DNA of 44,085 bases from Mycobacteriales bacterium (GTDB lineage: Bacteria; Actinomycetota; Actinomycetes; Mycobacteriales; QHCD01), in contig DASXJE010000230.1 of the NCBI GenBank assembly GCA_036497565.1, forward strand, positions 1 to 44,085, written 5' to 3'. The notes beneath the pieces were generated by a model. It saw only the letters and a program-made list of their open reading frames with translations, searched no databases and had not been told where the DNA came from. This document shows, piece by piece, positions 1 to 7,735 of the stretch. Position 1 is the stretch's first letter. Each line of letters starts with the position of its first letter. Position numbers and translations under genes: made by a program.

Positions 1-476
1 CGGCGCGCCTCACGCACCTTGGGCAGCACCTCGGCCATGAACTCCTGCCCGCCGAAGCCGGGCTCGACGGTCATCACCAGCAGCGTGTCGAACTCCCGGA
101 GCAGCTCCAGGTAGGGGTCCAGCGGGGTCGCCGGCTTGAGCGCGAGGCCGACGAGCGCGCCCGCCGACCGGATCGCCCGCGCCGTCTGCACGGCGTCGGC
201 GGCCGCCTCGACGTGGAAGGTGACGTTGTGCGCGCCGAGTTCGGCGTACGGCGGCGCCCACCGGTCGGGGTCGTCGATCATCAGGTGGCAGTCCAGCGGC
301 AGCGAGGTCGACCGGGCCAGCGCGCCGACCACCGGCGGGCCGATGGTCAGGTTGGGCACGAAATGGTTGTCCATCACGTCGACGTGCAGCCAGTCGGCAT
401 TGCCGACCGAGGCCGCTTCGTCGGCCAGCCGGGCGAAATCGGCCGACAGCAGGCTCGGGGCCACCAGATGCTCCAC
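1..476 (-). CDS. rpe: Ribulose-phosphate 3-epimerase, 3' end outside the window
   Basis: Interconverts ribulose 5-phosphate and xylulose 5-phosphate in the pentose phosphate and Calvin-type pathways; cytosolic TIM barrel. The GTG start at 476 gives [14 protein letters not shown], the typical N-terminus with the conserved Ser8. Metal ligands His31 and Asp33 lie in [12 protein letters not shown], followed by LDCHLMI, FHVEA and [12 protein letters not shown], all family hallmarks. About 158 codons are visible; roughly the last 60 residues lie beyond base 1. It starts 22 bases after the rsmB stop on the same strand, so it is probably the last visible gene of the def-fmt-rsmB-rpe operon, a common actinobacterial order. 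The family call is secure; only the C-terminus is unseen. Confidence 0.95.
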   Translation of the reverse strand, partial: MEHLVAPSLLSADFARLADEAASVGNADWLHVDVMDNHFVPNLTIGPPVVGALARSTSLPLDCHLMIDDPDRWAPPYAELGAHNVTFHVEAAADAVQTARAIRSAGALVGLALKPATPLDPYLELLREFDTLLVMTVEPGFGGQEFMAEVLPKVREAR

Positions 477-498
477 GGCGAGCGAGTCTACGGCCGGG

Positions 499-1923
499 TC
501 AGCCGGCCGCCGCCGGACGGGACAGCAGGGCGATGAACATCGCGTCGGTGCCGTGCCGGTGCGGCCACAACTGCACGGCCGGGCCAGGCCCGAGATCCGG
601 TACGCCGGGCAGCAGCGGCCGCACGTCGACCGGCGTGGCCGGCGTCGTGCGGGTGACCTCGGCGACGACGGCGCGGGTCTCGGCGAGATGCGGCGAGCAG
701 GTGATGTAGCCGACGACACCGCCGGGCCGGACCGCGGCGAGCGCCGCGGCCAGCAGGCTGCGCTGCAGCCGGGTGAGGGCCGGCAGGTCCTCCGGCTGGC
801 GCCGCCAGCGGGCCTCGGGCCGGCGGCGCAGTGCGCCCAGACCCGAGCACGGGGCGTCGACGAGCACCCGGTCGAACGACCCGGCGGGCCACGCCGGCGC
901 CGTACCGTCGGCCTGCACGACGGTGACCGGCAGCCCGGCGCAGGCCTGGGCGGTCAGCCGGGCCCGGTGCGCGCGCGGCTCGACGGCGAGCACCCGGGCG
1001 TCGCGGCCGGCCGCGAGCCCGCCGAGCAGCGCCGCCTTCCCACCGGGGCCGGCGCACAGGTCGAGCCAGCGTCGGTCCGGCCCGTCGAGCGGCGCCGCGG
1101 CGAGGGCGAGCGCGGCGAGTTGGCTACCTTCGTCCTGGACCCCGGCCCGGCCGTCGCGTATGGCGGCCAAGGCGCCGGGATCACCGGACCGCAGGTGCAC
1201 GGCGTAGGGCGACCACGGGCCCGGCGTACCGCCCACCTCGGTGGCAAGTGAGTCGCGATCGACCCGGCCGGGACGGGCGGCGAGGTGCACGGCCGGCCGC
1301 TCGTCGTCGGTGCGCAGCGCCGCCTCGGTATCGGCGAGGTCGCCGCCGAGCGCGTCGCGGAACGCCGTGACCACCCAGGCCGGGTGGGCGTAGCGGACCG
1401 CGAGATTGCCGATCGGGTCGTCGCCGGCGCCGGGGGCGATCTCGCCGATCCAGGTGTCGAGGTCGCTTCGGCCGACCCCGCGCAGGACGGCGTTGACGAA
1501 ACCGGCGGCCCGGCGGGGCGCCAGGTCGACCGTCGTACTGACTGCTGCGTGGGCTCGGACCCGGGTGTAGAGCAGCTGGTAGGCGCCGAGCCGCAGCACG
1601 TCGAGCACGTTGGGGTCCACAGTGGACAGAGGCCGGTTGGAACAGCGCTGCAGTACGGCGTCGAGCGTGCCCTGCGCCCGCAGGGTGCCGTAGGTCAGCT
1701 CCGTCGCCAGCGCCGCGTCCCGGCCGGTCAGGCCGCGTTCGCGGAGCATGCTCGGCAGCACGAGGTTGGCGTAGGCACCCCGGTCGGTGACGGCGCGCAG
1801 GGCGTCGTACGCCGTCGCCCGGGTGCGGTCCGGGGTCGCCGCCGGGCCCTGCTCCGGGGTTGCCGCGGGGCCGCGCGCACGGCCCCGGCCCGTCGACGGA
1901 CCGCGGGGTCGATCCGGGCTCAC
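499..1923 (-). CDS. rsmB: 16S rRNA (cytosine-967-C5)-methyltransferase
   Basis: 474-residue SAM-dependent RNA methyltransferase of the RsmB/Sun type, expected to methylate C967 of 16S rRNA. The N-terminal part (about 30-160) is a NusB-like RNA-binding domain. The C-terminal Rossmann domain has the SAM motif [13 protein letters not shown] (288-300), the DAPCSG motif with Cys359, and [11 protein letters not shown] with the catalytic-type Cys409. The first 35 residues are a basic, low-complexity extension. Its ATG overlaps the fmt stop by four bases (ATGA), suggesting translational coupling. Length and motif order fit the family; exact target base is inferred from homology. Confidence 0.95.
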   Translation of the reverse strand: MSPDRPRGPSTGRGRARGPAATPEQGPAATPDRTRATAYDALRAVTDRGAYANLVLPSMLRERGLTGRDAALATELTYGTLRAQGTLDAVLQRCSNRPLSTVDPNVLDVLRLGAYQLLYTRVRAHAAVSTTVDLAPRRAAGFVNAVLRGVGRSDLDTWIGEIAPGAGDDPIGNLAVRYAHPAWVVTAFRDALGGDLADTEAALRTDDERPAVHLAARPGRVDRDSLATEVGGTPGPWSPYAVHLRSGDPGALAAIRDGRAGVQDEGSQLAALALAAAPLDGPDRRWLDLCAGPGGKAALLGGLAAGRDARVLAVEPRAHRARLTAQACAGLPVTVVQADGTAPAWPAGSFDRVLVDAPCSGLGALRRRPEARWRRQPEDLPALTRLQRSLLAAALAAVRPGGVVGYITCSPHLAETRAVVAEVTRTTPATPVDVRPLLPGVPDLGPGPAVQLWPHRHGTDAMFIALLSRPAAAG

Positions 1924-2846
1924 TGCAGCCGCTCGCCCGGGGTCGGCCGGACGCCGCGGGCCCAGTCCGCGGCCGGCATGGGCCGTTTCCCCGACGGTTG
2001 GACTTCGCCGAGCCGCACCGACTGGGTCGCCGTACCGACCCGGACCACGCCGTCGCCGACCCTCAGCTCACCCAGCCCGAGGCCGGCGGAGTCGGGCTCC
2101 GGGGTGACCGGTCCGAGCTTGATCCGCTGGCCGCGGAACGTCGTCCAGGCGCCCGGCGCCGGTGTGGCGCCGCGGATCCGCCGGTCGACGGCGACCGCCG
2201 GGGCCGACCAGTCGACCTCGGCGTCCTCGGCCGTCACCTTCGGGGCCAGGGAGACGCCGGACTCGCGCTGCGGGCGGGCCTGCAGCTCACCGGACTCGAT
2301 GCCGTCGAGAGTCGCGACGAGAAGGTCGGCACCGGAGACGGCGAGCCGGTCGAGCAGGTCGCCGGCGGTGTCGTCCGGACGGACCGTCTCGGTGACGACG
2401 CCGTAGATCGGCCCGGTGTCCATCCCCTGCTCGAGCAGGAAGGTGCTCGCGCCGGTGACGTCGTCGCCGGCCATGAGTGAGCGCTGCACCGGGGCGGCGC
2501 CGCGCCAGGCGGGCAGCAGCGAGAAGTGCAGGTTGACCCAGCCGCGCGGCGGTATCTCCAGCGCAGCCGGCGGGACGAGCGCGCCGTAGGCCACCACCGG
2601 GCAGCAGTCGGGGGCAAGCGTGCGGAGCCGGTCGAGGAACTCCGGCTCCGACGGCCGGCGCGGGATCAGCACCTCGATGTCGTGGGCCCGGGCGAAGTCG
2701 GCGACCGGCGAGGACCGCACCCGGCGGCCGCGGCCGGCCGGGGCATCGGGGCGGGTGAGGACGGCGGCCACCTCGTGCCGGGAGTCGAGCAGCGCGCGCA
2801 GCGACGGGATCGCGGGCTCTGGCGTCCCGGCGAAGACCAGCCTCAG
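1920..2846 (-). CDS. fmt: Methionyl-tRNA formyltransferase, apparent CTG start
   Basis: Formylates Met-tRNA(fMet) using 10-formyltetrahydrofolate. The recognisable protein begins with the family signature [11 protein letters not shown]. Active-site residues are Asn105 and His107 in [12 protein letters not shown] and Asp143 in MDTGPI; an OB-fold C-terminal domain follows. At the expected start position the codon is CTG at 2846, overlapping the def stop as CTGA, with a GGGGTGG Shine-Dalgarno-like stretch just upstream. This gives 308 residues, the usual length. The nearest conventional in-frame alternative is a GTG 20 codons upstream inside def, which would add a non-conserved arginine-rich tail. 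The gene identity is certain; the start codon is the open question. Confidence 0.95.
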   Translation of the reverse strand: MRLVFAGTPEPAIPSLRALLDSRHEVAAVLTRPDAPAGRGRRVRSSPVADFARAHDIEVLIPRRPSEPEFLDRLRTLAPDCCPVVAYGALVPPAALEIPPRGWVNLHFSLLPAWRGAAPVQRSLMAGDDVTGASTFLLEQGMDTGPIYGVVTETVRPDDTAGDLLDRLAVSGADLLVATLDGIESGELQARPQRESGVSLAPKVTAEDAEVDWSAPAVAVDRRIRGATPAPGAWTTFRGQRIKLGPVTPEPDSAGLGLGELRVGDGVVRVGTATQSVRLGEVQPSGKRPMPAADWARGVRPTPGERLQ

Positions 2847-3394
2847 CGTGCCACCCCGAACAGCCGGTGCGGGCTCGTCTTCACCCGCGGCGTCGCGGCG
2901 CCGGCCCACTCGGCCTCGCGGATCGCCTTCATCGCTTCCCGCTTGGTTTCCGCGTCGAGCCGGTCGACGAACAACACGCCGTCGAGGTGATCGGTCTCGT
3001 GCTGCACGCAGCGCGCGAGCACCTCGCTCCCCTCGATCGTCACCGGGTCGCCGTAGGAGTTGAAGCCGGTCGCGACGACATGCTGGTGGCGTTTGCAGTC
3101 GAAGGTCAGGTCGGGGATCGACAGACACCCTTCCGGCCCGTCCTGCTCCTCGTCGCTGGGGAACGAGAGCACCGGGTTGATCAGGTGACCCTGCTCCTCC
3201 TCGTCGACGTGGTAGACGAAGACCCGTAGGCCGACCCCGATCTGCGGAGCGGCAAGGCCGGTGCCCGGGGCGTCGAGCATCGTCTCGGCGAGGTCGCGGA
3301 CCAGCCGGCGCAGCTGCCGGTCGAAGTCGATGACGGGTTCGGCCGGCGTACGCAGCACCGGGTCACCGAACAGACGGATCGGCTTGACGGACAC
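2843..3394 (-). CDS. def: Peptide deformylase
   Basis: 183-residue metalloenzyme removing the formyl group from nascent N-terminal methionine. All three metal-site motifs are present: [10 protein letters not shown] (44-53), EGCLS with Cys90, and HETDH (132-136). The GTG start at 3394 has a good AAGAGGAG Shine-Dalgarno about eight bases upstream. Its stop overlaps the fmt start, so the enzymes that add and remove the formyl group are co-transcribed. It is the first gene after the tandem palindrome block, which probably separates this operon from glpD; no clear promoter was recognised in 3395-3516. Confidence 0.97.
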   Translation of the reverse strand: MSVKPIRLFGDPVLRTPAEPVIDFDRQLRRLVRDLAETMLDAPGTGLAAPQIGVGLRVFVYHVDEEEQGHLINPVLSFPSDEEQDGPEGCLSIPDLTFDCKRHQHVVATGFNSYGDPVTIEGSEVLARCVQHETDHLDGVLFVDRLDAETKREAMKAIREAEWAGAATPRVKTSPHRLFGVAR

Positions 3395-3516
3395 GGACGA
3401 ACTCCTCTTTCGTGGAACGGCTCGACCGCCAGTCTAGGGACCGCCGCGCGCCGCCGCTTCCGCGCGCCGCCCGCCCGGCTGTCGCTCGCCCGCCGCGCAC
3501 CCGCCGCGCCCTGGAC

Positions 3517-3590
3517 AAAACCCACTACTAGTGGGTTGTGGGCGGTTCCACCGGCGTGTCGTGGACCAAAACCCACTACTAGTGGGTTTT
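3517..3590. repeat. Paired palindrome block, copy 1 (CCC/GGG arms)
   Basis: A 74-base block with two palindromes whose left arms start 51 bases apart (3517 and 3568). Each reads AAAACCCACT, a three-base centre ACT, then AGTGGGTT; the second has a full TTTT end and extra GGAC/GTCC flanks that lengthen its stem. The linker contains CGGCGTGTCGTGGACC. It lies downstream of glpD and upstream of def on the minus strand. The A-run/stem/T-run layout looks like a bidirectional terminator, but a mobile palindromic element is equally possible. Confidence 0.8.
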
Positions 3591-3628
3591 GTCCAGCCGG
3601 GTCGGCTGGCTCGGCCGCCCGTGCGATC

Positions 3629-3702
3629 AAAACGCACTCCGAGTGCGTTTTGGGGGCCTCACACGGCGTGTCGCGGACCAGAACGCACTAGGAGTGCGTT
3701 TT
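3629..3702. repeat. Paired palindrome block, copy 2 (CGC/GCG arms)
   Basis: Second copy of the 74-base block, about three quarters identical to copy 1 by eye, with the same 51-base spacing between its two palindromes (3629 and 3680). Arms are A(A/G)AACGCACT and AGTGCGTTTT, so each stem carries a paired C-to-G and G-to-C change relative to copy 1, keeping the symmetry. The linker again has CGGCGTGTCGCGGACC. The second palindrome overlaps the end of glpD: the glpD stop TAG (3688-3690) is formed by the arm and centre. Confidence 0.8.
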
Positions 3703-5418
3703 GTTCGGCCGTCCCGCGCGGGCCGCCAGCGCGGTCGCGTCGTCGGGCGCGGACTCCGACCGGCGGTCGGCGTCGACGGCCGCCACCCAGCCGCCCACCT
3801 CGTCGGTCACCCGGGCGTCGTCCCAGCCGAGTACCTCGCCCATCAGCGCGGCGACGACCGGCGCCGCCGCGACCCCGCGGTCGCGCGTCTCGATCGCGAG
3901 GTGGGTACGCCGGGCGAGGACGTCGTCGAGATGACGGGCCCCCTCGTGGCTGGCGGCGTAGACCACCTCGGCACCGAGGTAGCCGGCACCGACCGGCCGG
4001 GCGAGGTCCGGGCGGTCGGCGACGAGGTCGAGCAGGTCACCGATCCGGGAGCCGTAGCGGTCGAGCAGGTGGTCGACCGTCGCGACCGGGAGCCCCGACT
4101 CCGCGGCCAGGCCGTCCCGCTGGTTGCGCACCGCGGGCCAGCCCGCGGCGCCGAGCAGCGGCAGCCTGGCGGTCGGCGACGCGGGGATGTCGCCGCCGAG
4201 CCGGCGCGCGGCCAGGTCGACCGCGTCGGCGGCCATCACGCGGTACGTCGTGTACTTCCCGCCCGTCACCGTGACCATCCCGGGCGCGGTCTCGACGACC
4301 GTGTGGTCCCGCGAGAGTGCCGCGGTCTCCGACGCATCGGCGGAGCCGGCCGGCGACAGCAGCGGCCGCAGCCCGGCGTAGACGCCCACGATGTCGTCGC
4401 GGGTGAGCGGACGCGTGAGCCACCGGTTGGTCTCCGACAACACGTAGTCGACGTCGCCGCCGGTCGCCGCCGGGTCGTCCCGCGCTCCCGACCACGGCGT
4501 GTCGGTGGTGCCGATGATCCAGTGCCGCCACCACGGGCGCACCACCAGCACGCTGTCCGCGGTGCGGGCGATCAGGCCGGTGTGCGAGGCGATCCGGTCG
4601 GCCGGTACGACGAGGTGCACGCCCTTCGCCGGAGCGACCCGCAGCCCCGCCGGTCCGGCCAGCCCCGCGACCCGGTCCGCCCACACGCCGGCGGCGTTGA
4701 CCACCACCCGGGCCCGCACCTCGAAGTCACCGCCACCACCGTCGCGATCCCGCGCGCGGACGCCGACGACCCGGTCGCCGTCGCGGAGTACGCCGGTCAC
4801 CTCGGTGCGGGTCGCGATCCGCGCGCCGAGGCCCGCGGCGGTGCGGGCGACGGTCATGGTGTGCCGGGCGTCGTCGACCCGCACGTCCCAGTACTGCACC
4901 GCGCCGGTCAGGACGTCCGGCCGCAGGGCGGGCATCTCCCGCAGCGCGGCCGCCCGGCTGAGGTGGCGGTGCCGCGGCACGCCCGGCCCACCGCGCAGCC
5001 GGCCACCGAGCGCGTCGTAGAGCGCCACACCGGCGCCGACGTAGGCCCGCTCCCACCCGCGGTGGAGGAGCGGGTAGAGGAACGGCTGCGGCCGCGCCAG
5101 ATGCGGGCAGAGCGTCTCGACCATCAGGTCGCGTTCGTGCAGCGCGGTGCGGACCAGGGAGATGTCGAGGCGCTGCAGGTAGCGCAGCCCGCCGTGGAAC
5201 GTCTTGCCGGAGCGGGACGACGTGCCGATGGCGAGGTCACCGGCTTCGAGTACGCCGACGGACAGACCGCGCGCCGCGGCGTCGAGGGCGACCCCGGCGC
5301 CGGTCACGCCGCCACCGACGACCAGCACGTCGACCTCGCCCCCGGCCAACGCGGCGAGCGTCGCGGCCCGCTGGTCCGGGCCGAGCCGGTCGCTGCGCAC
5401 GGCGTCCCCTCTCGTCAT
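3688..5418 (-). CDS. glpD: FAD-dependent glycerol-3-phosphate dehydrogenase family (GlpD/EryB type)
   Basis: 576 residues. The N-terminal Rossmann FAD motif is VLVVGGGVTGAG (31-42), followed by the GlpD hallmark GTSSRSGKTFHGGLRYL (65-81); the C-terminal half has the alpha-helical domain seen in aerobic GlpD. The family oxidises glycerol 3-phosphate, or in the EryB branch a tetritol phosphate, passing electrons to quinone. It lies 10 bases after a class II aldolase and an FGGY kinase, so a polyol-phosphate substrate other than glycerol 3-phosphate is plausible; sequence alone does not decide. The last residues NKTHS and the stop are encoded inside the palindrome at 3680-3702. A downstream GTG is an alternative start. 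Confidence 0.88.
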   Translation of the reverse strand: MTRGDAVRSDRLGPDQRAATLAALAGGEVDVLVVGGGVTGAGVALDAAARGLSVGVLEAGDLAIGTSSRSGKTFHGGLRYLQRLDISLVRTALHERDLMVETLCPHLARPQPFLYPLLHRGWERAYVGAGVALYDALGGRLRGGPGVPRHRHLSRAAALREMPALRPDVLTGAVQYWDVRVDDARHTMTVARTAAGLGARIATRTEVTGVLRDGDRVVGVRARDRDGGGGDFEVRARVVVNAAGVWADRVAGLAGPAGLRVAPAKGVHLVVPADRIASHTGLIARTADSVLVVRPWWRHWIIGTTDTPWSGARDDPAATGGDVDYVLSETNRWLTRPLTRDDIVGVYAGLRPLLSPAGSADASETAALSRDHTVVETAPGMVTVTGGKYTTYRVMAADAVDLAARRLGGDIPASPTARLPLLGAAGWPAVRNQRDGLAAESGLPVATVDHLLDRYGSRIGDLLDLVADRPDLARPVGAGYLGAEVVYAASHEGARHLDDVLARRTHLAIETRDRGVAAAPVVAALMGEVLGWDDARVTDEVGGWVAAVDADRRSESAPDDATALAARAGRPNKTHS

Positions 5419-5428
5419 CGGCGCCGCG

Positions 5429-6211
5429 TCACCGCTGCCGGGCGAGGATCTGCTGGCGGTGGTGCTCGTCCTCGCGGCTGTCGATCCGGTCGGCCTGCTC
5501 GTCGGTCAGGTAGCGCGGCGCTCCGACGGCCAGCGCGCCCGCGAGCACCCTGGCCACCTTCACGGTCATCTCGGTGATCTGCCGGACGTCGACGGCGCTC
5601 TGCCCGAGCGCGAGCATGCCGTGGTTGCGCAGGTAGACCACCCGCGGCGGAACGCCGTGGCGCTGCAGGTGCGCGGACAGGCCGTCCCGCACGGCGCGGG
5701 CCAGTGGCAGCCCGGGGTCGGCGTAGGGCACCAGCACCGGGTGCCGGCCGCAGACGACGATCTGGTCGGGGAAGAGCGCGCCCGCGACGAGAGCGTCGGC
5801 CTGATCGCTGCACAGCAGTTCGTTGAGGGCGACCGGATGGGTGTGGCCGACGAACGACGCACCGGCGGTGTCGACCGCGAGCGCATGCAGGATCGCCTCG
5901 ATCGACGGACGGCGGTCGCCGTCGGTCCGGGCCGCCGCGAGCCCGGCCGCGAGCTCGGCGTCGGACAGCGACGACTTCTCCAGCAGCGACAGCGCCCGGG
6001 CCACGTCGATCTCGACGAAGTCCTCGGGGCCGCTCGCGCCGAGGCTCGCGCCGCTGGCCTTCACCCGGATCCGACCGGGCGCGACCACCGCCGAGGTGTT
6101 GCCCTCGCCGAGAATCGCCAGGGCCCGCTCCGGGTCGCCGAGCCAGCGCGAGAGCGCGACCAGGTCGGCCAACGGGTCGGCCACGGGTTCGGCCAGGGGG
6201 TCACCGCTCAT
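5429..6211 (-). CDS. Class II aldolase/adducin family protein
   Basis: 260-residue zinc-dependent aldolase-type protein. GEGNTS (35-40) and KASG (51-54) are typical phosphate/substrate-loop motifs, HTHP (123-126) supplies metal-ligand histidines, and NHG (196-198) matches the later conserved histidine region. The pattern resembles the aldolase part of rhamnulose-1-phosphate aldolase proteins, which cleave keto-sugar phosphates into dihydroxyacetone phosphate and an aldehyde. The ATG overlaps the kinase stop by four bases (ATGA). The substrate is not identifiable here; some family members are epimerases or decarboxylases. Confidence 0.85.
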   Translation of the reverse strand: MSGDPLAEPVADPLADLVALSRWLGDPERALAILGEGNTSAVVAPGRIRVKASGASLGASGPEDFVEIDVARALSLLEKSSLSDAELAAGLAAARTDGDRRPSIEAILHALAVDTAGASFVGHTHPVALNELLCSDQADALVAGALFPDQIVVCGRHPVLVPYADPGLPLARAVRDGLSAHLQRHGVPPRVVYLRNHGMLALGQSAVDVRQITEMTVKVARVLAGALAVGAPRYLTDEQADRIDSREDEHHRQQILARQR

Positions 6212-7650
6212 CGCACACTCTCCTCATCGGTCTCGTCGTCGGCGAGTTCGTCATACGCCGGCAGGCTCGCCTGCAGTTCGCGGAAGAGCACCAGCCGGCG
6301 GGTGTAGGCGCGGTGCCGGCCGGGATCGGGCTGATAGGTCTCGCGGACCGGGTCGGAGAGCGCGCGCAGTTCCTGCGGGTCGGACCAGACACCGACCGCG
6401 AGGCCAGCGAGCAGCCCGGCGCCGACGGCGGCACCGTGTCCGGCGACCGGGACCTGCACCGGCCGGCCGAGGACGTCGGCCTTCACCTGCATCCACGCGC
6501 GGTTCTTCACGCCGCCGCCGCTGGACCGCAGGGTGGGCGTCGCGCCGCCGGCCGAGTCGAGCCGCTCGAGGTTGTCGCGCAGCGCCAGTGCGGTGCCCTC
6601 GTAGACGGCGAGCAGGAGGTCACCGGCGGTGCAGCTCAGGTCGAGGCCGACCACGGCGCCGCGGGCCCGCGGTGTCCAGGTCGGTGTCCGTTCGCCGGCG
6701 AAGGAGGGCACCAGCAGCAGCCGGCCCGGGCGCCCGGCCGGGACGCGCGTGGTCGCGTCGCCGTACGTCGTCCCGGTCAGCCCATGCACCCAGTCGACGA
6801 CCGAGCCCGTCGAGGTCTGCGCGGACAGCACCAGATCGGTGCCCGCGACGGCGTGCCGGGTGTGGATCATCCCCGGCACGTGGCTCCCGCGGGCCGCGGC
6901 GCGCATCGTCACCGTCGAGAAACCAGTCATCTCCACCGGCGGATCGGCGGGGGTGAATACGCCGGCCTCCAGCGCCGCTCCGATCGAGTCGATCCCGCCG
7001 GCGGCGACCGGGGTTCCGGCCGGCAGGCCGGTGGCCTTCGCGGCAGCCGCGGACACCGTGCCGACCACGTCGACACACGGCACCGCCGCGGGCAGCAGCC
7101 CGACCGGCACCGCGGCGGCCAGCGCCGGTGGGAAGCCGCCGTCCCAGCCCTGCAACATCCCGGCGGTGCTCTCGTCGAGGCTGTCCACCCCGCAGAGCTG
7201 ACGGACGACGAAGCCGTTGGCACCGAGCACCGCGGCGGCGCCGTCGAGGTCGGTGCGGTGCCGCGCCCACCACAGGAGCTTCGCGGTCCCGAAGAACGGG
7301 TCGGCGCCGTTGCGGCCCGCGTCGGCGAGCGCGGCGATCTCGGCCGACTCGGCCACCGCACGCCGGTCGATCCAGGTCAGCGCCGGTCCCCGCGGCGCTC
7401 CCGCGGCATCGACCGCGACGAGGGTCGGCGCCTGGCAGGTGACGGCGAGGCCCAGCACGTCGTCGCCGTCCACGACGTCGGGGAGTACGGCGCAGGCCGC
7501 ACCCCACCAGTCACCGGCGTCCTGTTCCGCTGCGGCACCGGCGAACCGGGTTGCATAGCGCTCGGTGCGCTCGCGCAGCAGGCGACCGGCCGGGCTCAGG
7601 GCCACCGCCTTGAGCCCGGTGGTTCCGACGTCGATGCCGACGAGGATCAC
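6208..7650 (-). CDS. FGGY-family carbohydrate kinase
   Basis: 480-residue ATP-dependent sugar or polyol kinase with the actin-like fold. The N-terminal phosphate-1 motif is VGIDVGTTGLKAV (4-16); the second-domain features AAGGIDSIGAALEAG and RSSGGGVKNRAWMQVKADVLGRP are typical of xylulokinase-like members. The GTG start at 7650 is chosen because the family N-terminus begins there; upstream sequence in the same frame lies antisense to priA codons and is not conserved. GGAGG lies about 12 bases and GGAG about 4 bases upstream. It is the first gene of the kinase-aldolase-GlpD operon. Its substrate (xylulose, fuculose, erythritol or other) cannot be assigned. Confidence 0.88.
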   Translation of the reverse strand: MILVGIDVGTTGLKAVALSPAGRLLRERTERYATRFAGAAAEQDAGDWWGAACAVLPDVVDGDDVLGLAVTCQAPTLVAVDAAGAPRGPALTWIDRRAVAESAEIAALADAGRNGADPFFGTAKLLWWARHRTDLDGAAAVLGANGFVVRQLCGVDSLDESTAGMLQGWDGGFPPALAAAVPVGLLPAAVPCVDVVGTVSAAAAKATGLPAGTPVAAGGIDSIGAALEAGVFTPADPPVEMTGFSTVTMRAAARGSHVPGMIHTRHAVAGTDLVLSAQTSTGSVVDWVHGLTGTTYGDATTRVPAGRPGRLLLVPSFAGERTPTWTPRARGAVVGLDLSCTAGDLLLAVYEGTALALRDNLERLDSAGGATPTLRSSGGGVKNRAWMQVKADVLGRPVQVPVAGHGAAVGAGLLAGLAVGVWSDPQELRALSDPVRETYQPDPGRHRAYTRRLVLFRELQASLPAYDELADDETDEESVR

Positions 7651-7675
7651 CGTGCTCCGTTCCTCCCGATGCGTC

Positions 7676-7694
7676 CCGGCCGCCGCTCGGCCGG
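7676..7694. terminator. GC-rich hairpin between priA and the kinase operon
   Basis: CCGGCCG, a five-base loop CCGCT, then CGGCCGG: a perfect seven-pair stem in the 85-base gap between the priA stop and the kinase start. There is no T-run, so this is only a candidate terminator. Confidence 0.3.
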
Positions 7695-7735
7695 CCGGAG
7701 CCCACTGTGCCAGGGCCGGGCGCACGCGGGACCGA

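Noticed and set aside
1617-1629. Palindrome GTCCACAGTGGAC, seen again near 28675
   Set aside because: Both lie in coding sequence for the peptide LSTVD (rsmB and aroC) with the same codons, so it is likely coincidence.
3434-3720. Small open frames through the palindromes with repeated NALxVRF or TKPTSSGF-like translations
   Set aside because: The repetition comes from the DNA palindromes being translated; there is no ribosome site or independent protein signal.
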